Assembly: GCA_963790405.1 (NCBI GenBank)
Contig: CAWBOJ010000002.1
Location: 124,001-188,000, forward strand
Direction: 5' to 3'
DNA: 64,000 nt
From: JBGSMX01 sp963790405
GTDB taxonomy: Bacteria; Actinomycetota; Coriobacteriia; Anaerosomatales; JAGXFU01
Below the pieces are notes generated by a model. The model had not been told where the DNA came from. It ran no database searches and was given only the letters and a program-made list of their open reading frames with translations. A program made the position numbers and the translations under genes. Position 1 is the stretch's first letter. Each line of letters begins with the position of its first letter. Of this stretch, positions 35,227 through 47,253 are shown piece after piece.

Positions 35227-38200
35227 ATGAGGCGCACACTGTCGTCGGTACTGTCCCGTTTCGTGCTGATTACGGTGGTGATGTGCCTGGGACTCGCGGT
35301 CTTTGCCGCGGTCGCCTTCGCGGGTTCGGCGAACCGCGTCGCAGGCACCGTGTACAACTCGGCCGACCAGCCCTTCGGCTCGAACCAGGTGGCCGTCTAC
35401 CTGTATAAGTGGGACGGTGCATCCTGGGCCTACTACGACTGGCGCTTCACCGACAGCACCGGCGGCTACTCCTTTGACAGCATCTCAGCAGGCGAGTATC
35501 ACGTGTACTTCGCCCCGCAAGACAATCTGCACGCCGACCAGTACTACGACGACCGCGACCGGGAGAGTGTCGCGGACACGCTGATCGTGGCGGCCGACAC
35601 CGTGATCGAGGATCTCGACGCGCACCTCCACCTTGGCGGCACCATCACCGGCACGCTCACCGACGAGCCAACCGGGCTTGCGCTCTACAACCTCCGGGCC
35701 GACCTCTACGAATACCGCGCTGATTCCGGCACCTGGGAGATTCGCGTCGCCCAGAACACCGACGGCCAAGGCGTCTACGAGTTCGCCCGACTTCCCCAGG
35801 GCACCTACCGGGTCGAGTTCTCCGACACCGCATACGGCCTCTATGTCGGGGAGTTCTGGGCCGACGCGGCCGAGCTCGACGCGGCCGATGACATCCCCCT
35901 CGCCTGGGGCGAGACCCGCAGCGACATCGATGCCGTCCTGGCCCGAGGGACCGGTACCGGCAACGGCGCCTCGATCTCCGGACAAGTGACCGCCGAGGAG
36001 ACCGGCTGGGAGCTGGCCGACACAAACGTGACGCTCTACTGGTGGAACGGAGCCGACTGGCACTACCTGGGCGATCGCACTACCGATGCAAACGGTCGCT
36101 ACCTGTGGACCGGACTTGCGGCAGGCGACTACCGGCTCCGCTTCGAGCACTCGAGCGGTCACTACGTTGCCGAGTACTTCGATGACGCGGCCGACCTCGC
36201 GAGCGGCACCACCATAACGTTGGCCGAGGACCAGGTGGCCACCGGCAAGGACGCCCAACTCAGGCTGCTCCTGAACGCGGTGACCGGAACCGTGACCGAC
36301 GAGGTGACCCACGAGCCACTCCCCGGTATCTACGTGGAACTGAGCTACGACTGGGGCGCCTACGCGGGATTCGCCTACACCGACGAGTTCGGTCGTTACG
36401 AGATCGCGGGCCTCACGTCGAACACCTACAAGATCCGGGCCTACGATACGACCGAGGAGTACTTCTCGGAATACTACTCCGATGCCCGCGAGTGGGACTC
36501 TGCGACACCACTCGAACTCGACGGAAGCAGCGCCGCGATCGTCGATTTCGGGCTGCAGCATGCGGGCGAGATCTCCGGCGTGATCACGTCAAAGGACACC
36601 GAACTCCCGATAGCGTACTCGGATGCCTTCCTCTATAGGTATGTCGAGGCCAGCGACACCTGGGACAGCGTCAACAGCTGCTATGGCGATGCGACCGGCG
36701 AGTATCACTTCGTGGGCCTCGAGTACGGCACGTACCGGCTGCGCTTCGCCGACGAAACCTACGGACATCTGCCCGAGTACTACAACGACTCGGCCGGACT
36801 GCTCGATGCTACCGATATCGAGATCACCGCGACGCCTGTCGTCATCGACGCGGCGCTCGCCAAGGGCGGTACCATCACAGGGACCGTCACAGGGTCTGCG
36901 GACGAACCGCTCGCGGGTGCCGAGGTCTCGCTGTGGCTCTACAGCGAGCGCTGGGACACCTGGTACCAGGATGGCGGGCGCAACACTGCACTCACGAATG
37001 CCCAGGGCGAGTACACGCTCTCGAGTCTGCCCGACGGCACGTACCGCGTGCGCGCATTCAAGTCGGGACGCTGCGCGGAGTACTTCGATCAGGCCGCCAC
37101 GGTCGGTGCAGCGACCAGTCTCGCGGTGACCGCACCCGCCACAATCGAGAATGTCGACTTCACGCTCGATGTGGGCTCCACGATTTCCGGCCACGTCGAG
37201 GAGGTCGTCACCGGCACTCCCATACAGTCGACATACGTCGCGCTGACGACCCGGGTCACCGATGCCTACGGCAGCGAGTCATGGCAGCAGAACGGTCAGT
37301 ACACGTACACCGACGCCTCGGGCGACTACTCGATCGCGAACGTGCCACCCGGAACGTATCGGGTCATGTTCGCCCACGGACCGACTCACCTGACCGTGTA
37401 CTACCCTAACGAACGGTTGATCTGGAATGCCCAGGACATCGTCATCACGGTCCCGTCATCCGTCCCGAACATCGATGCTCAGTTGTCCACCGGCGGGGCG
37501 ATCTCGGGCACGGTGACGGATGCCGACCTCACGCCACTTCAGAGCGTCTACGTACGCGTCTTCGGCTACGACTCGGGCACCGGGAGCTGGGCGTCGGTCA
37601 CGGGTGCCTATACGGACTCGGTGGGCTACTACTCGTTCACCGCGCTCGCCGACGACAGCTACCTGCTGTCGTTCTCCAAGAGCGGCTACGACGGAGAGCT
37701 CTACGACAACGCGACCGACGTGTTCGGCGCCACCCCCGTCGTGATCGAGAACGGGGCGAGCGTCGTGGGCCGCGATGCCGCGCTCGGCACCGTCACCCCG
37801 ATCGAGTACGGCAGCATCGAAGGGACCGTCACGGCGGACTCGACGGGACTGGCGGCTCCTGGTGTCCACGTCATGGCATGGCTCTACGACCCGGCAGGCT
37901 ACGGCGGGTGGTACGTGTACTCCTCGACCTACGCCAACGCGCACGGTGGATACAGCATAGACGCGCGGACCGGATGGTACCGTCTCGAGTTTCGAGACGA
38001 AGCCGGGCGCTACGTCACCGAATACCACGACGACGTCGCGGACGCCGCCGATGCAACGATGTTCGACGTCGACAACGCCGAGACGGTCGTGCGCAGCGCT
38101 TCGCTGGCCGACGCTGCCTCCATCTCGGGACGCGTAACCGGCGAGCCGACCGGCGACACGATCGCCGATATCTCGGTCGACGCTTTCCGGCACGGCGAGC

Positions 38201-41200
38201 TCGGCTGGTACTACGGCGGCCAGACCGTCACCGGCGCGGAGGGCGACTACGCCATCGGCGGCCTCGAAGCTGGCACCTACCGCGTGCGGTTCTCCGACCC
38301 ATCCAACAACTGGCGCACCGAATATCACGATGACAAGCCGGCTTTCTCCCAAGCCGACGAGACTACTCTGGCAGCTGACGAAGATCTCTCTGGATTCGAT
38401 GCATCACTCAAACGCAACGGCCGCATCATAGGCACGGTCACCGGTAGCGACGGGCGTGCGGTCTCAGACGTCCAGGTCACCGTCTACGAGAAGACACCGG
38501 ACCGCTGGGACTACTACACCCAGGTCACAACTCTGCCCGACGGTACCTACGACTCGGGCATCGTCGAACCCGGCACGTACATCGTGAAGGTCACCGATGC
38601 CTGGCCGTGGGGACCTGCCCGCTACGAGACCGAGTACTTCGGCGATACCACGCGCACGGCCGACGCCATCCAACTCGACGTGACCTACGGTGCTCTGACC
38701 GCGAACGTGCAGCTCGACTCGACCGGGACCTGGGGCGACATCGCCGGAACGGTGACCGACGCCTTCACCGGGGACCCGATCCCCAACATGTCCGTTCGCG
38801 TGTGGTACTGGGACGATGGCGGATCGGAGTGGTACGCCTTCGACCCGGCGGTGTCCACGGACGCAAACGGTGACTACGCTGCTCTCTGGGTCCCGGCTGG
38901 CGCCGACTACCGCGTTGGCGTCGACCCGGAATACGACGTCGGCAATGGCAGGCCCTGGGAGGGCATCTACGCCGAAACCTACCACCTGGACGCATCCACC
39001 GTGGATGACGGCGTGGGTGTCGATGTGACACCCGACGCGCTCACCTCGGCGATCGACATAGAGGCCGCACCCGAAGCCACCACCGGATACCTGACAAGCC
39101 ACGCGATCGAGGACGGCACCAGCACCCCGATCGCCGGTGCGCACGTCGAGTTCTACGACTACGACGGAGGCAACTACACCTTCGCGGGCGACGGGTACAG
39201 CAACGCCGGCGGCTCGCTGACACAGCCCCTGCCTGCCGGCCAGTATGCGGTCTACTTCGACGACTGGCCGAGCCACGAAACCGAGTACTACGAGAACGCC
39301 GAGGATTTCGGGACGGCGACCCTCGTCGAGGTCGTGCCCGCCGCTTCAGCCGAGATTACCGCCTCGCTCGCGCCGCTCGGCTCGATAGCCGGCACGATCA
39401 CGGCTAGCACTGGTGGCGCGCCGCTCGAGGGCATAGAAGTCACCGTCTACCAGCTCGACGGCAGCGACTGGAACTGGTGCTACCAGGGGTATTCCGATGC
39501 GCTCGGTGCCTACGAGTTCGTCGGCATGCCGTTCGGCACCTATCGTGTTCAATTCCGGGACAGTTTGGGCGCCTACGCCCCCGAGTACTTCGACAACGCT
39601 GCTTCGCTCGAAGAGGCGGATGACATCCCGGTCGGCACCGCACCGGTCACCGGGATCAGCGCCGCGCTCGATAATGCTGCAACGATCACGGGCCTCGTCA
39701 CCGACTCCATGACGGGGGACCCGATCGAGAACGTATATGCACGCGCGTACCTGTACAGCGAAGCGGCGGGCTGGTACGAGGTCGAGGGCGCTTACGTGGA
39801 CGGCTTGGGCTACTACACCATCACCGGACTGCGCGAAGGCACCTACCGGGTTGGCTTCGAGGACTGGTACGACAGTCATGCCTACGAGTACTACGACGGG
39901 GTGCGGCAGGTCGAGGACGGGACGGATGTCCCGCTGGTGATCGGCGAGCATGCAACCGGAATCGACGCGACGATGGATCGCTACGCGAACCTGCGCGGCA
40001 CGATCACCGATGTGACGACCGGCGACCCCATCGCAAGCACCTACGTCGGTCTGTACCGCTGGGACGAAGATACCCAGGAATGGACGAGCTTCTGGGGTAC
40101 CTACAGCGACGGGAATGGCGTCTACCACTTCAACAACGCGCTGCCCGACACGTACCGGCTCTACGCTCAGAGGTCTGGCTACATCACGGAGTACTACGAC
40201 AACCAGTACGACATCGATTCGGCTCAGGATGTCGAGGCGGCCTGCGGGCAGGAAGTCACGACCGACATGGCGCTCTCCCCCGGTGCCTCGATACGCGGCA
40301 ACGTGATCGATCCCGCGTCCGACCCGGTGGAGAACATCGCGGTCACCGCCCTGCGCTGGAGCGCAGCGTACGGCCAGTGGGTCAGCGCCAGAACCGTGTA
40401 CACGGGTGTCTCCGGCGACTACGACCTCGACGGTCTGGGCGACGGGATCTACCGCATCAACTTCTACGATTCGACCGACACGTTTGCCGAGGAGTACTAC
40501 AACGACGCGCCCACGATCGCGGGCGCGCAGGACGTCGAACTCGCCAATGGCGAGGACACCGTGGACATCAACGCGCAACTGGCGTCATGGGTGTCCCCGG
40601 GCGACGGCCAGGTGGCCGGCACAACGCGTTCCGATGCGGGCGGCTCGCCACTCGAAGACATCCAGGTGGTGGCGAAGCGCTACATCCCATCGAGCGGTTG
40701 GGATCCGGCCGGCGTCGTCTTGACCGCACACGACGGGACCTACTCGATGGCGCTCGAAGCTGGCACGTACCGTTTCGAGTTCCGCGACGACTCCGGCGAG
40801 TACCTGAACGAGTACTACGACGATGTCCGGGATGGCGAGATCTGGGACGCTGACGATGTCACCGTCTCGGCCGGAGCGACATCGAGCGTCGACGCGAGTC
40901 TCGCGCCGGGGGCACATCTGCGGGGCACCGTGACCGCAGCGGTCGGCGGCTCCGAACTCGAGGGCATCTACGTCTCGGCCTACCGCTTTGCCAACGGCGC
41001 CTGGGACTGGACCGAGGGTGCGTATACGGATTCGCTCGGCGACTACGATATCGGAACCCTGCCCCTGGGGACCTACGTCGTCGAATTCACGGACTACAGC
41101 TACACCTACAGGACCGAGTACTACGATGACGCGCCCGACATGGACGCCGCCACACAGATTTCCCTCGGCATGGGCGAGACCAGAAGCGGCATCGACGCCG

Positions 41201-44200
41201 CTCTTGGCACCAACGGCGTCATCGCTGGCCGGGTCACCGACGAAGCTACCGGAAGACCCGTGCTCAACGCCCGCGTCGTGCTCTACGTGGACACGGGTTC
41301 AGGCAGCTACGTCTCTCAGAACACCCCCACCGAAAGCGATGGAACCTACGAATTCACCGGACTTTCCGCCGGAACCTACTTCATCTACGCCGACGATGCC
41401 TGGTCGTCGTACGGGTTCCAGCGCTACACCGGCGAGTTCTTCGACAACCAACCGGACGAGGAGGACGCCACCCGATTCGTCATCACCACCAATTCCGAGA
41501 CCGCTGACCTGGCGCTCGAGTCCACCCACACGTGGGGCAGCATCAGCGGCACGGTCCTCGACTCGGTCAGCGGCTACCCCGTTCCTGGCATGCCGGTCGA
41601 GCTCTACGAACCGGACGGCCTGGGTGGATGGGCGGCCGACAACAGCTACCTCGCATGGACGGACTCCAGCGGCGGCTATCGTCTCGACTACGTCCCGCTC
41701 AGCGCGGATGCGTATCGCATCGCTGCGGATCCGGGGTTGGGCGGTCCGACGGGCCTGGTCTACGACCTGACCTTCTACTCCTCGGCATCTACGGTCGAAC
41801 TGGGTAGCGACGTGGACCTGTCCTTGGAGGCGCACCTCGCAGGCATCGACATCCTGGCCGATGCGAAAGCGGGGGTCGGCTGGGTCGAAGGCACGGTGGT
41901 GAGCGAGGAGACGAGCGCACCGCTGGCCGGCATCAACGTCATGTTCTACAACGCTGCGCGCCAGGAGGTGGGCGAAGTGGTCACCCGGGCTGACGGCACG
42001 TTCTCCCGTGCGGTTCTGGCCGGTCAGGGGCCGTTCTACCTCGAGTTCTCAGACGACCTGGGAAACTACGTTCCGGAATGGTACGACGACAGCGACTATG
42101 GAACCGCCGACACCGTCGCCGTGACCGCTGGCGAAACGAGCTCGATCACCGCCTCGCTCACGTCCGCAGCACGCATCACCGGAACGGTGCGCAACACAAA
42201 CGGCCAACCCATCGAAAGCTGGGTCGTGCTCTACAAGGCAGACGGCAGCTACGTGACCGACGGCTACTACCCGGACGGGACGTTCTCATTCGACGGCCTG
42301 CCGGCGGGCTCCTATAAGGTGTACGCCTACAGCACCGGCGCCTACACCGGCGAGTACTGGGAGAACCAGTACACGATCGATACCGCGAGCGAGATCCCAC
42401 TCGCGACGGGTCAGACGACAAGTATCGATGTCACGCTTGCTTCCGGCGCGCACTTCAACGGTACGATCTCCTCCGATGACGGCCTGCTGTCCTCAAGCGT
42501 TGCGGCCGAGATGTACATGCACACTTCGCTGGGCTGGGAGTACATCAGCTCGACCAGCACCGATCTCGGCGACCACTATGAGTGGATTTCAAGTGCTTTG
42601 CCAGCCGGCGAATACCGCGTGCTCTTCAGCGAAACGTTCGGCAACTACGAGCCGATCTGGTACGGGAGCACCCCCGACATCGACACGGCGACATCGATCT
42701 GGCTCGATGCGGGCGAGACGTTGACGCTCGACCAGATGCTCGACAAGCTGCCCCCGACCGTCAACTCCGACGCGGTGGCCAGCTACGACAATGAGGCCAG
42801 CGTCGAGATCACGGCGACCGACCTGGCGTCTGGAGTTGAGCGGATCCACTACCTACTGGGCGCGGAATACCATTCGGTCGAAGCGACACATGCGACGGTA
42901 CTGTTCGACTCCTTCGGATACTCCCAGTCGATCGAGTTCTGGGCCACGGACAACATGGGCCATGACTCGGACCACCAGCTCGTGCAGTTCGACATACTCG
43001 ACACCATCGCACCCACGGTGACCGACGACGCCGAGGCCACCTACCCAGAGCACGCGGCGATCGGCCTGGTTGCCCTGGACACATGCGGGCGGCTCCGGTG
43101 TCTCGGCTATCTACTACCGGCTCGATGCCGACGTCGATTGGACGATGGTACCGGCCGACTTCGCGGACATCATCACCGACGTCCTGGGCGAGCACACGCT
43201 CTACTACAAGGCCGAGGACATGGCCGGGAACGAGTCCGAGGTCACGGAAGTCGACTTCAGGGTGCTCGACGCGACCGCACCGGATGTGGCTGACAACGCG
43301 GTCGACTCCTACAACGACTCGGCGACCATCCGGCTCACCGCGAGCGATGGCGGCGGCGGAGTGGCGTCGATCTCGTACAGCCTGAACAACGTCAACTGGA
43401 CCGTGGTCAAAGCTGCCACCGCCAACGTCACGGTGACCGGCCCGGGGGAGTACACCCTGTGGTACAAGGCCACCGACCTGGCCGGCAACGTGTCCGACGT
43501 GCACGTCACGAACTTCAGGATCGTACGCACGCTTGCGGTCAAGGAAGTCCCCATCGAGGGCGACAACCGCTTCGACACCTCGGTGGCCGTCTCCGAGCAG
43601 GCGTTCCCCGACGGCGCTGACTGGGTCGTCATCGCCACGGGCCGCAACTGGCCCGATGCCCTTGGCGGCAGCGCGCTCGCCGGCGCCCTGGACGGCCCGA
43701 TCCTGCTGACCGACACGAGCTCGATCCCCGGCGAGCGTGGTCAACGAGATCGAGCGGCTCGAGGCCGACCCACGCCGTCATCCTGGGCGGGACCGCAGCG
43801 CTGTGACCGCGAGCGTCGAGACCGCGCTCAACAACGCTGCTTGGCAACGCCAACGTCGAGCGGATCGCCGGGACGAACCGCTACCTGACCGCCGACGCGG
43901 TAGGTGCGCGCACGATCGACGAGCTCGGATGCCGCCTACGACGGCACGGCGCTTATCGCGACCGGAGCCAACTACCCCGACGCGCTTGCCGCAGCACCGC
44001 TGTCGCGCCGGGCTGCACTGGCCGCTGTTCCTCACCAAGCCGACCGGCATCGCGCCCGCGACCACGACCGCCATGACCGGCGTGGACGAGGTGCTCGTGC
44101 TCGGGGGGACCGTCTGCCGTGCCCGCGCCGATCGAGACCTCGCTCAACACGCGCTACGGCAACGCCAACGTCACGCGTCTGCCGGGGCCGACCGCTACGC

Positions 44201-44480
44201 GACCGCGGTGGCGGTCGCGACGCACGGTGTCGCCAACGGGCTCGAGTGGAACCGTCTGGCGCTCGCTACCGGCGAGAAGTTCCCGGATGCGCTTGCGGGC
44301 GGCGTGCTCCAGGGCCGGGACGGCTCGGTCATGCTGCTCACGAAGAGCACGTCGCTCGACTCCAGCGTGGCGGCGGTGCTGAACGCGAACAAGGAGACGA
44401 TCAACGAAGTGCGCTATCTGGGCGGTCTGAGTGCAATCACCCAAGACGTGCGCGACAAGGTGGCCGGTATACTGAAATAG
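35227..44480 (+). pseudogene. Giant secreted protein: 24 tandem carboxypeptidase-regulatory-like domains, OmpL47-like domains and CWB2, with frameshifts near the end
   Basis: About 3,080 residues after joining frames. A signal peptide (about 12-33) is followed by 24 repeats of about 100 residues, each opening with an ISGTVTD-like strand and ending GTYRVxF...YY, typical of carboxypeptidase-regulatory/CNA-B-like beta sandwiches. Then come two or three OmpL47-like Ig domains (APTVNSDAVASYDN..., YYRLDADVDWTMV, YSLNNVNWTVV) and three CWB2 units (about 43550-44470). It is probably a long surface stalk. The repeat part (to 43080) is intact; at least six indels cluster at 43080-44200. ATG at 35227 follows GGAAGAGGG. 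Confidence 0.8.
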
Positions 44481-44503
44481 GCGCGACCACATACGTGACC
44501 TCT

Positions 44504-44531
44504 GGTGGGGCCCCACAGCAGGGGTCCCACC
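44504..44531 (+). terminator. GC-rich hairpin after the giant gene
   Basis: GGTGGGGCCCC, loop ACAGCA and GGGGTCCCACC form an 11-bp stem with one G-U pair, 24 bp after the stop and 25 bp before the next ATG. There is no T-tract, so it may be an attenuator as much as a terminator. Confidence 0.5.
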
Positions 44532-44555
44532 CATATATCCGGGAAAGGACCGTTC

Positions 44556-45185
44556 ATGGCCGAGGAGAACTCCGGCACGCGTGGCACGGACAGCGAGGCG
44601 GCAGCGGCCGAGGCGCCCCCCTCTCGCAACCGCCGCACCCTCATGGTGTGGGTCGCCGCGCTCGTTGCCATGAGCCTGATCGCTGCGGCCGTGTTCGTCT
44701 ACGCCAACCGCGACAGCGACACCAGCGCAGAGAGCGTCACGGACAGTGGCGCGGTCGTCGACGGCTCCTCGGCAGGCACGACGGGAACGGCTTCTCAGAC
44801 CGGCGCGGACCCGACCGGGCGGCCGACTGCGCCCGCGCCTAAGGGCTCCGAGCTCACTACGGTCACGCAGCCCCCGCTAGCCACGCTCGCCATGATCGAA
44901 CCATCGAAGCTCGAGATCGACGCACGCTACCGGATCGTCTTCAGCCCATTCGGCTATGGGCCTACCCAGGGCGGCGAGTCGTCGCTGGTCATCCGCGTCA
45001 CCGAAGCAACCGCCGTCAACGAGAGCGCCAAGGCGATAGACTTGACCGGCCAGAACCTGCTGGCCAGCGTGACGAGCGGGCAAGACGCCGTCGCTATCGG
45101 CGGCGTCTATGCGGGCGTGCTGTCGTTCGTTCCCCAGGGAGACTTGCTGTCTCCCGTCGTTGGCGAGATCGAACCCGCCGAGTAG
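44556..45185 (+). CDS. Single-pass membrane protein of unknown function
   Basis: 209 residues. An acidic cytoplasmic head is followed by one transmembrane helix (about 27-50: LMVWVAALVAMSLIAAAVFVY), a Ser/Thr/Asp/Gly-rich linker and an extracytoplasmic beta-rich domain (about 105-205). The ATG at 44556 follows GGAAAGGAC. No family recognised. It lies 75 bp after the giant cell-wall protein gene and may be co-transcribed. Confidence 0.75.
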   Translation: MAEENSGTRGTDSEAAAAEAPPSRNRRTLMVWVAALVAMSLIAAAVFVYANRDSDTSAESVTDSGAVVDGSSAGTTGTASQTGADPTGRPTAPAPKGSELTTVTQPPLATLAMIEPSKLEIDARYRIVFSPFGYGPTQGGESSLVIRVTEATAVNESAKAIDLTGQNLLASVTSGQDAVAIGGVYAGVLSFVPQGDLLSPVVGEIEPAE

Positions 45186-45191
45186 TCCACC

Positions 45192-47123
45192 CTACGGCAA
45201 CAACGCCTCGATCTGGTTGTCCACGCCCCCTGCTACGGCGGCCGTGCCACCGAAAATCTCCACACCGGCCACATCGTGCTTGTACTCTTTGAGGAACGAG
45301 CTGACTTCGCCGGGAACCGTGTTCGGCTTGGTCAGCAGCAGCGCGCCTCCGAGCGAACCGCACCCGGCTCCTCCGCCGAGCGCGTCCGGAAATTCCGTGC
45401 CCGTGGCGATTCCCAGAACGTCCAGGTCGACCCATCTCAGTTTGAGACCCGCCCGCACGACCTGCTCGGCAGTCCCATAACGGTTGTCGCCAGCCCACCG
45501 GGTCGTGGCCACACCACCGTTCGCCTTGATGGCCGCGTCGATGGAGCCTTTGACACCGGCGGAAACCGCTGCCGTGCCACCGGCGATGTAGCCGTCCTCG
45601 ATGTCGAGCGCCTTGAGCGCCGCCAGGGTGTCGCCAGGCAGAGCGCCCGGCTTCACGAGCAACACGGGGATGTGCATCCGATATGCCATGGGTGAGACGG
45701 CCAATGCGTCCGCAAATCCATCGCCTCGCGCGATGAAGACCTTCTTGAGCGGATCGACGCCGTTCTCATCGAGCACGTCGTAGACCAGCTCGGCGATCTT
45801 GGCGGCCGTCGCATAGCGGTTCGCACCGGCGACCCGCTCGGTATCGATGCCCATGGCCTTGATCTCGCTCAGCACCGCCGAGGAGACCGCCGCCTCTCCA
45901 CCGGTCACGACCACTTCACTCACACCCAAGCGCTTCAACTCGGCACGCACTGCGCCCGGGAGCGACGTCGGTTTCGTGAGCAGCAGCGGAGCGCGGTAGA
46001 CACCCGCGAGCGCTGATGCGGCCAGGGCGTCCGGAAAGTCCTCGCCCGTTGCCAGCACGGCCACGTGCGCCGCGGCGAAGTGCTCTTGGCTCACCTCGAC
46101 CGCTGTGGCGTAGCGATTGTCTCCGGCCAGCCGTTCGACCTCTGTCGGCCCGATCGCCAGATAGGAACCACCGGGGATAGTGTTGCTGTCCCAGGCCACA
46201 CGACGGCCGTAGACGGACGGCGTGACCTCGTCGGCGATATTCGTCGTCAGCCTTTGCTCGATCCCCGTGCGCAGGTCGAGCGCGTAGATGTCCCAGTTCG
46301 TGTTTCGATCGTCCTGCCACACGACCAGGTCGCCATGGATGTCAGGGTGCCGCTGATTATGAACGTTCGTAGTCAGCCGTGTAACCTCACCCGTGCTGAT
46401 CTGGAGCATGTAGATGTCCCAGTTCGTGTTTCGCAAGTCCTGCCACACGATGCGATCTCCATGAACCGCGGGGTACTCCTGCCAGGCACCGACCGTATCG
46501 ACGAACTGAGCTTCGAGATCCGGCTGCAGCAAGTCCTGGTACACGAGATTGGGGTGTCCCACGGACGTCTCGTGAACGACGTAATCCTCGTCGATATCGT
46601 GTATGCCATCCAGCGCAGACTTGTAGAATGTGTTGTCGCAGATCCGTGTCTCTTCGCCGGTGGCTGAGTCCCACACGTAGACGCCGAGGGTCCCGGTTCT
46701 CTCGTCTTGCCACAGGATGCGCGTGCCATCGATGATCGGCCACAGCTGTTCTGCAGCATCCTGGGTCATGCGTGTGTCTTTGCCCGTGAACAGATCCCTT
46801 CGCCAGACATCCATCGAGGTCCCTGAGATCCAGGTGGCCCAACCCTCGTCGACGTCAACCTGGATCTGATCCCCTGTAGCCGGCAGGAAGGAGAAGCTCG
46901 ACTGGTTCCAATCGCGAATCGCAACGTCCAGGGAGGCCGGACTGGGATTCTGCGCCGAGCACGCCAGCCATCTGCCCGAGACACGTGCTCCGGTCGCCGA
47001 TGAAGCGACGATTGCGGGAGAAGTCGCGAACTGGACGTCGGCACTCGCCACCACCGGCAGTATCGCGACAAGAACGGCAGTCGCCACAACGGAACGAACG
47101 ATCAGGCTTCTTGGCCCATTCAT
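45192..47123 (-). CDS. Secreted TolB-like propeller protein with three CWB2 repeats
   Basis: 643 residues, intact. A signal peptide (about 8-28) precedes six or so WD40/TolB-like blades, two of them nearly identical (WQDLRNTNWDIYMLQ and WQDDRNTNWDIYALD), and then three CWB2 units from about residue 320 (LAGDNRYATAVEVS, GEDFPDALAASALAG, VTGGEAAVSS, GTEFPDALGGGAGCG). It is probably cell-wall bound. ATG at 47123, with a G-rich site upstream. It is convergent with the gene at 44556 and divergent from that at 47254. Confidence 0.9.
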   Translation of the reverse strand: MNGPRSLIVRSVVATAVLVAILPVVASADVQFATSPAIVASSATGARVSGRWLACSAQNPSPASLDVAIRDWNQSSFSFLPATGDQIQVDVDEGWATWISGTSMDVWRRDLFTGKDTRMTQDAAEQLWPIIDGTRILWQDERTGTLGVYVWDSATGEETRICDNTFYKSALDGIHDIDEDYVVHETSVGHPNLVYQDLLQPDLEAQFVDTVGAWQEYPAVHGDRIVWQDLRNTNWDIYMLQISTGEVTRLTTNVHNQRHPDIHGDLVVWQDDRNTNWDIYALDLRTGIEQRLTTNIADEVTPSVYGRRVAWDSNTIPGGSYLAIGPTEVERLAGDNRYATAVEVSQEHFAAAHVAVLATGEDFPDALAASALAGVYRAPLLLTKPTSLPGAVRAELKRLGVSEVVVTGGEAAVSSAVLSEIKAMGIDTERVAGANRYATAAKIAELVYDVLDENGVDPLKKVFIARGDGFADALAVSPMAYRMHIPVLLVKPGALPGDTLAALKALDIEDGYIAGGTAAVSAGVKGSIDAAIKANGGVATTRWAGDNRYGTAEQVVRAGLKLRWVDLDVLGIATGTEFPDALGGGAGCGSLGGALLLTKPNTVPGEVSSFLKEYKHDVAGVEIFGGTAAVAGGVDNQIEALLP

Positions 47124-47253
47124 GAGTGCCCCCCAACCCCGGGAATGCCACATGGCTCCCTATGGAACGTGTACCCCATCTGGCACAGACAGCACAAGGT
47201 TGCGGGTATCATCTTTACAAGCTGCCGAGGAGAGCTTCGGGGAGGAGCAACCC

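Noticed and set aside
35227..43080. Tandem repeats of the giant gene as a CRISPR or satellite array
   Set aside because: Repeats are diverged at the DNA level, about 300 bp long and fully coding.
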